Part shown: one piece after another, positions 6,615-10,939 of the stretch
Numbering within the stretch: the first letter of the stretch is position 1
Layout: the number at the start of each line of letters is the position of its first letter
Made by a program: the position numbers and the translations under genes
The notes under the pieces: model-generated
The model's input: only the letters and a program-made list of their open reading frames with translations
The model's database searches: none
What the model was told of the DNA's origin: nothing
Assembly: GCA_934394595.1 (NCBI GenBank)
Contig: CAKRRX010000082.1
Coordinates: 1 to 10,939 of the forward strand
Length of the DNA: 10,939 nt
Origin: an uncultured Blautia sp.
GTDB lineage: Bacteria > Bacillota > Clostridia > Lachnospirales > Lachnospiraceae
Direction: 5' to 3'

Positions 6615-7576
6615 TACTTTTCCTGTCCCTGAAGCTGTTTTTCGATCTGCTCTGAAATATTGTTGATCACGTCATACATAGAACCAGCAAGATCACAGCC
6701 AGCAGCTCTCACATGTCCGCCACCGCCGAAATAGGAAGCGATCTGACTTACATCCACAATACCGTTTGAACGCAGGGAAACCTTGAACATCTGGCTTTCA
6801 TGCTCATAAATAAACATGGCAACCTCCACTCCTCTTGTAAGACGAAGCTGGCTTACGATTCCATCCAGGTCAGTAGGTTCTACACCATAAAATTCCATAT
6901 CTCTTCGCTTCATATAACCTACAATGCATTTGCCTCCCAGAAGCATAATGCTCTCTGCCAGTACCCGGCCCATCACCTGATTCTGGATATAAGTTTTCTG
7001 ATAGAAGGATTCGTCTATGATCCGGCTGAACTCCACTCCTTTTGCCATAAGTTCCCCTGCAATATGCATAGTCTGCGGTGAAGTGGAGGAATACTGAAAT
7101 ACGCCTGTATCGTGAATGATTCCGGTATATAAGGATGTAGCAATATCCAGATCGATCTTCTCATGATCCAGAAGGCCGTAAAGCACTTCGCTTGCTGAGC
7201 TTATCTCTCCATGAACATGGTTGATCTGTGCAAAACCCGGGTTGCTCACATGATGGTCAATGCATACAGTCTTTTTTGCATGCTCAAAATGCTCTCCGGC
7301 AACAGCCAGACGGTCTCTGGAGCTTACATCACAGGTGACAAAAAGATCGTATTCTTTTGGTTCCCCGGCTTCAAATTTCGCTTCCCCAATCTTTGCGATA
7401 TATCCAAATACAGGCTTTGGCTTTTCCAGATAAATATCCACATGGATATCCGGATACCAGGTTCTGATATACTGATACAGTGCCATACAGGAACCAACAC
7501 AATCTCCATCCGGGCGGACATGTCCGCCAATTCCCATGGTCTTTACCCCATCCAGGATTTCTTCGATTCTCTCCAT
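6614..7576 (-). CDS. nrnA: DHH/DHHA1 phosphoesterase, NrnA-type oligoribonuclease / pAp phosphatase
   Basis: A 320-residue protein of the DHH family. B. subtilis NrnA degrades RNA oligomers of 2-5 nucleotides and dephosphorylates 3'-phosphoadenosine 5'-phosphate; the same is expected here, in the cytosol with Mn2+. The DHH domain carries the metal-binding set HVRPDGDCVGS (19-29, His19, Asp23, Asp25), Asp83 (TCDVSSRDR), the name-giving DHH (107-109), and Asp156 (GIIHDTGVF). The C-terminal DHHA1 domain has GGGGHVRAAG (284-293). It lacks the N-terminal sensor and membrane segments of GdpP-type proteins. Some DHH/DHHA1 proteins of this size also cleave pApA from c-di-AMP breakdown, so the exact substrate range is open. 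It starts 12 bases after rbfA, with a GAGG site, and completes the conserved rbfA-nrnA-truB-ribF cluster. Confidence 0.92.
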   Translation of the reverse strand: MERIEEILDGVKTMGIGGHVRPDGDCVGSCMALYQYIRTWYPDIHVDIYLEKPKPVFGYIAKIGEAKFEAGEPKEYDLFVTCDVSSRDRLAVAGEHFEHAKKTVCIDHHVSNPGFAQINHVHGEISSASEVLYGLLDHEKIDLDIATSLYTGIIHDTGVFQYSSTSPQTMHIAGELMAKGVEFSRIIDESFYQKTYIQNQVMGRVLAESIMLLGGKCIVGYMKRRDMEFYGVEPTDLDGIVSQLRLTRGVEVAMFIYEHESQMFKVSLRSNGIVDVSQIASYFGGGGHVRAAGCDLAGSMYDVINNISEQIEKQLQGQEK

Positions 7577-7588
7577 TCCCTCACCTCA

Positions 7589-7999
7589 TTATTCTTCTTC
7601 AGGATTTTCTTCTTCCTCAGTTACTTCTGTCTTCTCTTCACCAGAAGACTTGCTGATCACGTCATCGATCAGCTTTGACATATTTACACCATATTCAATG
7701 GACTCATCCAGAATAAAACGGATCTCCGGAGTATTCCGAAGGTTCAGGTTTCTGGCAAGCTCCCGGCGAATATAGCCTTCTGCATTTTTCAGACCGCGGA
7801 TGGTGGACTGTTTTGCCTCATCGCTTCCCAGCACACTGATAAACGCTTTACAGGTTTTCAGATCCGGCGCAACTTCCACTGCCATCACAGATGTCATGGG
7901 ATGAATGCGGGGATCTTTGATCTCCCCACGGATAATATTGCTCAGTTCCTTTTGAACCTCTGCATTGATCCTGGTGTTTTTGATACTGTTTTTTCTCAT
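7589..7999 (-). CDS. rbfA: 30S ribosome-binding factor RbfA
   Basis: A 136-residue, single KH-like domain protein. RbfA binds free 30S subunits near helix 1 and the neck of 16S rRNA and promotes late 16S maturation; it is also tied to cold adaptation. Conserved features are the N-terminal basic helix with RINAEVQKELSNII (10-23), KDPRI (28-32), YIRRELA (76-82) and PEIRFILDESIEYG (91-104). The tail after residue 117 is strongly acidic and probably disordered. The start is supported by AGGAGAG upstream. It follows infB as usual, but here a 222-base gap with hairpins lies between them, so its transcription may be uncoupled from infB. Confidence 0.97.
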   Translation of the reverse strand: MRKNSIKNTRINAEVQKELSNIIRGEIKDPRIHPMTSVMAVEVAPDLKTCKAFISVLGSDEAKQSTIRGLKNAEGYIRRELARNLNLRNTPEIRFILDESIEYGVNMSKLIDDVISKSSGEEKTEVTEEEENPEEE

Positions 8000-8221
8000 T
8001 TTTTGGTCTCTCCTATACAGGTACCCGCTCTTCGCTCATATATGTCCGTTCAAATAAAACCGGACAGATGTCCTCTAAAACAGCATATAAAGGAAAATTG
8101 GGAGCAATTTTTCTGCCCCCAACTGTCCTTTTCGCGATTACTACGCTTTTTGCTTTTGCAATCCTGCAGACATGCTCTGGGACATGTTGAAAAAGACTCT
8201 CGAGCCTGTTTCAAACACGCT
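8000..8221 (-). other. Structured non-coding gap between infB and rbfA
   Basis: 222 bases with no supported gene. On the minus strand, in order: a short CACGC/GCGTG hairpin with the infB stop codon in its 4-base loop; a palindrome GTTTGAAAC; ACATG/CATGT arms (8183-8187 with 8170-8174); the strong hairpin at 8092-8128; and TGTCCG/CGGACA arms (8061-8066 with 8043-8048), with a competing GGAC/GTCC pairing at 8062-8073. The motif GGACA or its complement occurs repeatedly, so alternative pairings are possible. I found no convincing promoter. It may be a leader RNA, an attenuator or an interspersed repeat; the sequence does not decide. Confidence 0.5.
8092..8128 (-). terminator. Terminator-like hairpin between infB and rbfA
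   Basis: The core is a 9-bp stem TTGGGGGCA/TGCTCCCAA (8114-8122 with 8098-8106, one G-U pair) with a 7-base A-rich loop, followed on the minus strand by TTTTCCTTTATAT. This fits a rho-independent terminator for infB. The arms can be extended to 15 bp with one mismatch (8114-8128 with 8092-8106), which would absorb the first U run and make it look more like an intergenic repeat hairpin. An alternative AAAATTG/CAATTTT pairing (8106-8112 with 8095-8101) competes with the core stem. Confidence 0.6.
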
Positions 8222-10939
8222 CTAGCGTGGCACCTCAACCATAATATATGCTTCTACTTTATCTTCCTCTTTTACATCATTGAAATCCTGGAATACAAGA
8301 CCACACTCATAGCCTGCACGGACTTCTTTGACATCATCTTTAAATCTCTTAAGGGAAGCCAGCTCTCCTTCGTAAATCTGATCTTCACCTCTTGAAATAC
8401 GTACCTTACAGCCTCTCTGGAAAGTACCGTCAAGAACATAGCTTCCTGCAATGGTTCCAATACCGGAAGCCTTGAACAGCTGACGTACCTCTGCGTGACC
8501 GATGACTTTCTCCTCAAATACAGGATCCAGCATACCCTTCATGGCAGCTTCCACATCTTCGATTGCCTGATAGATGACTCTGTACAGACGAAGGTCTACG
8601 CCCTCCTGCTCTGCCAGCTGTTTTGCTGTGGCATCAGGACGAACGTTAAATCCAATGATGATAGCATTTGATGTAGCAGCAAGGCTGACATCAGACTCAT
8701 TGATTGCACCAACGCCGCCATGGATCACTCTTACTACAACTTCCTCATTGGAAAGCTTTACAAGACTCTGTTTCACTGCTTCCACAGAACCCTGTACATC
8801 GGCTTTGACAATAAGAGGAAGCTCCTTAAGGTCACTTGCCTGGATCTGGTCAAACAGGTTATCCAGGGAAAGTTTACCCTTTGTTTCCTCAAGAAGACGA
8901 TTCTTATTCTCGGAAACAAACGCTGCTGCAAAGTTCTTAGCCTCTTTATCATTTTCAAAAGACATGAGAACCTCACCTGCATTTGGCACATCGCCAAGTC
9001 CAAGGATCTCCACAGGAGTAGACGGGCCTGCCTGTTTTACACGGCGTCCCTTATCATCCATCATTGCACGTACTTTACCATTGCATGCTCCGGCTGCGAT
9101 GAAATCTCCAACATGAAGGGTACCCTTCTGTACAAGGATAGTAGCAACCGGTCCTTTTCCTTTATCCAGCTGAGCCTCGATGACAAGACCTCTTGCAGCA
9201 CGGTTCGGGTTTGCTTTCAGCTCAGAAACCTCTGCTGTTAAAAGGATCATCTCAAGAAGATCATCAATGCCTTCACCTGTCTTTGCAGATACCGGTACGA
9301 ATGGTGTTGTTCCGCCCCAGTCCTCTGGGATCAGTTCATACTCGGAAAGTTCCTGTTTCACTCGCTCAATGTTTGCACTTGGCTTATCAATCTTGTTGAT
9401 GGCAACAATGATCTCAACACCGGCTGCTTTTGCATGGCTGATCGCCTCTACAGTCTGCGGCATAACGCCATCGTCTGCTGCAACTACGAGAACTGCAATA
9501 TCTGTGGAGTTTGCTCCACGCATACGCATGGCAGTAAAAGCCTCATGTCCTGGTGTATCCAGGAAGGTGATCTTCTGGCCATTGATATCAACTACATAAG
9601 CACCAATGTGCTGAGTAATTCCACCAGCCTCACCTCTTGTTACATTTGTCTTACGGATGGCATCCAAAAGAGAAGTTTTACCATGGTCAACGTGTCCCAT
9701 AACACAGACAACCGGTGGTCTTGAAACCATTGTGGACTCATCTTCCTCTTCCTCTTTCAGAAGTTCCTCAATTACATCTACTTTTTCTTCTTTTTCTGCA
9801 ATAATGTCAAATCCAAGTGCGATTTCCTCAGCCTGCTCAAAGTCGATCTCATGGTTTACTGTTACCATCTGGCCTTCCATAAACAGCTTCTTAACAATTG
9901 CAGACGGCTGCATCTTCATAGCCTCAGCAAGCTCGCGGATGGTAAGCTTCTCAGGAATTGTGATCTCCTTGATCTCCGGTTTCTTCTCTTCCTGCTTCTG
10001 CTGTGGAGCCGGTTTCTGAAGAGCTTTCGGGATTCTGGACATCTGATTTCTGCCGCCCTGGTTTGGTCTGTGTCCGCCGCCTGAGGTCTTATCAAACTCT
10101 TTTTTCTTATTCTTATTTTCTCTGTCACGCTCACGCTTGCTGTCCTTGGATGTCTTGGTCAGCTCCGGTGTAAACATTGCATCAGATCCACCGCTGCTTC
10201 TTCTTGCACCGCCGGAGCGCTGTCCCTGGTGATTCTGTCCGCCAAAGCGTCCCTCATTGCGGTTGTCACCGTCTTTTCCTGCGAAACGTCCCTGGCCGCC
10301 CTGTGGTCTTCCCTGACCAAATCTGCCGCCATTTCCGTTTCCGTTTCGATTGTCACGGCCTTCGCCCTGACGGAATCCACGGTTGCTTCCATCACCCTGA
10401 CGTGGTCCTCTGTTCTGGGAATCTCCCTGTCTTGCAGGTCTTCCCTGGCCATCACCGTTTCTGTTTCCACGGAATCCACCCTGGCCGCTATTTCCCTGAG
10501 GTCTTCCCTGGCCAAATCTGCCGCCATTTCCATTTCTGTCACCGCGGTTATTATCACGGCCCTCTCCCTGGCGGAAGTTACGGTTATCTCTTGGTCCGTT
10601 ATTTCTGTTGTCTGCGCCTGTATTATTCCCCTGGCGCTGTGGATTTTCCTGTCTTGGCTGCTGTCCAGCTGGCTTTGCTGTCTGTGGCTTTACTGGTGCT
10701 TCTGCCTTTACTGCCGGTGCTGCCTGTGGCTTTGCCGGTGCTTCTGTCTTTGCTGCCGGCGCTGCCTGTGGCTTTGCCGGTGCCTCTGCCTTTGCTGCCG
10801 GTGCTGCCTGTGGCTTTGCCGGTGCCTCTGCCTTTGCTGCCGGTGCTGCCTGTGGCTTTGCTGGTGCCTCTGCCTTTGCTGCCGGTGCTGCCTGTGGCTT
10901 TGCCGGTGCCTCTGCCTTTGCTGCCGGTGCTGCCTGTGG
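8222..10939 (-). CDS. infB: Translation initiation factor IF-2 (N-terminus beyond the right edge)
   Basis: Partial gene: 905 codons plus a TAG stop are visible and the start lies outside the window. The GTPase IF-2 brings formyl-Met-tRNA to the 30S subunit and drives joining of the 50S subunit. In visible numbering, residues 1-84 are a Pro/Ala/Lys repeat and about 85-254 are rich in Arg, Gly, Asn and Gln. An IF2_N domain lies at about 332-384. The G domain has GHVDHGKT (415-422), the switch region [15 protein letters not shown] (461-465), NKID (515-518) and SAKTGEG (from 551). The beta-barrel and C-terminal fMet-tRNA-binding domains follow, ending in VEVPR. The frame stays open without interruption from the Met codon at 10175-10177 to the window edge, and that Met lacks a ribosome binding site, so it is not the start. 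Total length must exceed 905 residues, against about 716 in B. subtilis; the excess is in the low-complexity N-terminus. Confidence 0.97.
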   Translation of the reverse strand, partial: PQAAPAAKAEAPAKPQAAPAAKAEAPAKPQAAPAAKAEAPAKPQAAPAAKAEAPAKPQAAPAAKTEAPAKPQAAPAVKAEAPVKPQTAKPAGQQPRQENPQRQGNNTGADNRNNGPRDNRNFRQGEGRDNNRGDRNGNGGRFGQGRPQGNSGQGGFRGNRNGDGQGRPARQGDSQNRGPRQGDGSNRGFRQGEGRDNRNGNGNGGRFGQGRPQGGQGRFAGKDGDNRNEGRFGGQNHQGQRSGGARRSSGGSDAMFTPELTKTSKDSKRERDRENKNKKKEFDKTSGGGHRPNQGGRNQMSRIPKALQKPAPQQKQEEKKPEIKEITIPEKLTIRELAEAMKMQPSAIVKKLFMEGQMVTVNHEIDFEQAEEIALGFDIIAEKEEKVDVIEELLKEEEEDESTMVSRPPVVCVMGHVDHGKTSLLDAIRKTNVTRGEAGGITQHIGAYVVDINGQKITFLDTPGHEAFTAMRMRGANSTDIAVLVVAADDGVMPQTVEAISHAKAAGVEIIVAINKIDKPSANIERVKQELSEYELIPEDWGGTTPFVPVSAKTGEGIDDLLEMILLTAEVSELKANPNRAARGLVIEAQLDKGKGPVATILVQKGTLHVGDFIAAGACNGKVRAMMDDKGRRVKQAGPSTPVEILGLGDVPNAGEVLMSFENDKEAKNFAAAFVSENKNRLLEETKGKLSLDNLFDQIQASDLKELPLIVKADVQGSVEAVKQSLVKLSNEEVVVRVIHGGVGAINESDVSLAATSNAIIIGFNVRPDATAKQLAEQEGVDLRLYRVIYQAIEDVEAAMKGMLDPVFEEKVIGHAEVRQLFKASGIGTIAGSYVLDGTFQRGCKVRISRGEDQIYEGELASLKRFKDDVKEVRAGYECGLVFQDFNDVKEEDKVEAYIMVEVPR
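10299..10531 (-). repeat. Duplicated segment in the RG-rich part of infB
   Basis: Two 38-base stretches, 10299-10336 and 10494-10531, differ at only two positions and both encode the peptide [12 protein letters not shown] and neighbours. Looser similarity continues beyond the core on the higher-coordinate side, around 10351-10384 and 10552-10585. The spacing of 195 bases is a multiple of three. This points to an in-frame duplication of about 195-200 bases followed by divergence. Confidence 0.75.
10688..10939 (-). repeat. 42-base coding tandem repeat in infB, six copies visible
   Basis: Six consecutive 42-base units encode the 14-residue peptide [14 protein letters not shown], and the array runs off the right edge. 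Units start at 10939, 10897, 10855, 10813, 10771 and 10729. The four nearest the edge encode the identical peptide with at most single silent changes; the last two have drifted (Thr for Ala; Val for Ala twice), so the array decays toward the globular part of the protein. The unit keeps the reading frame. The peptide is probably an extended, positively charged linker. Confidence 0.95.

Noticed and set aside
8000..8093. A promoter for rbfA after the hairpin.
   Set aside because: Hexamers such as TTGAAC lack a matching -10 box at 16-18 bases, so no promoter can be supported.
8050..8238. A 62-codon minus-strand frame in the infB-rbfA gap.
   Set aside because: It starts inside infB, is rich in Cys, Arg and Ser with no pattern, and spans the hairpins, so it looks like a chance frame.
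10175..10177. ATG considered as the start of infB or of a short IF-2 form.
   Set aside because: No Shine-Dalgarno sequence precedes it and the coding frame continues upstream with an IF-2-like composition.
10159..10557. A 132-codon minus-strand frame overlapping the RG-rich part of infB.
   Set aside because: It is the alternative frame of a repetitive coding stretch; the infB frame is continuous through it to the window edge.
10688..10939. Regular repeats at the right edge considered as a CRISPR array.
   Set aside because: The units are directly tandem with no spacers, keep the reading frame and encode a simple peptide within infB.

Overview
The window reads as a slice of core chromosome from a low-to-mid GC Firmicute, most likely a member of the Lachnospiraceae (class Clostridia; a Blautia-like genus would fit, but I cannot fix the genus by eye). 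The grounds are purine-rich AGGAG-type ribosome binding sites in front of the genes, the classical order infB-rbfA-nrnA-truB-ribF...rpsO-pnp, and an IF-2 with a very long Pro/Ala/Lys and Arg/Gly/Asn-rich N-terminus. Every gene is on the minus strand, so in the direction of transcription the window is read from right to left. I see no mobile element, tRNA, rRNA or CRISPR array.

Right to left: (1) infB (translation initiation factor IF-2), cut by the right edge before its start; its N-terminal part holds six tandem 14-residue repeats and an RG-rich stretch with an internal duplication. (2) A 222-base non-coding gap with several inverted repeats, including a strong terminator-like hairpin. (3) A tightly packed block rbfA, nrnA, truB, ribF, with gaps of 12 bases or a one-base overlap, continuing after 22 bases into a Na+/phosphate cotransporter-family gene with a PhoU-like tail. 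(4) rpsO (ribosomal protein S15) with its own near-consensus promoter, a leader of about 150 bases that can fold, and a clear terminator. (5) A 296-base gap, then pnp (polynucleotide phosphorylase) with a probable promoter and a terminator. (6) The first 52 codons of a dUTPase gene (dut), cut by the left edge.

The genes share a theme of ribosome assembly, translation and RNA turnover: IF-2 starts translation, RbfA matures the 30S subunit, TruB modifies tRNA, S15 nucleates the 30S platform, PNPase degrades RNA to short oligomers and NrnA finishes those off. RibF makes FMN and FAD. The phosphate-transporter-like gene is the odd one in this neighbourhood.

I do not see a hidden novel system. The items most worth a second look are the tandem repeat in IF-2, the structured infB-rbfA gap, the transporter gene between ribF and rpsO, the S15 and dUTPase leaders, and an unusual residue in the riboflavin-kinase motif of RibF. 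The structures were found by reading base pairing by eye; no folding program or database search was run.
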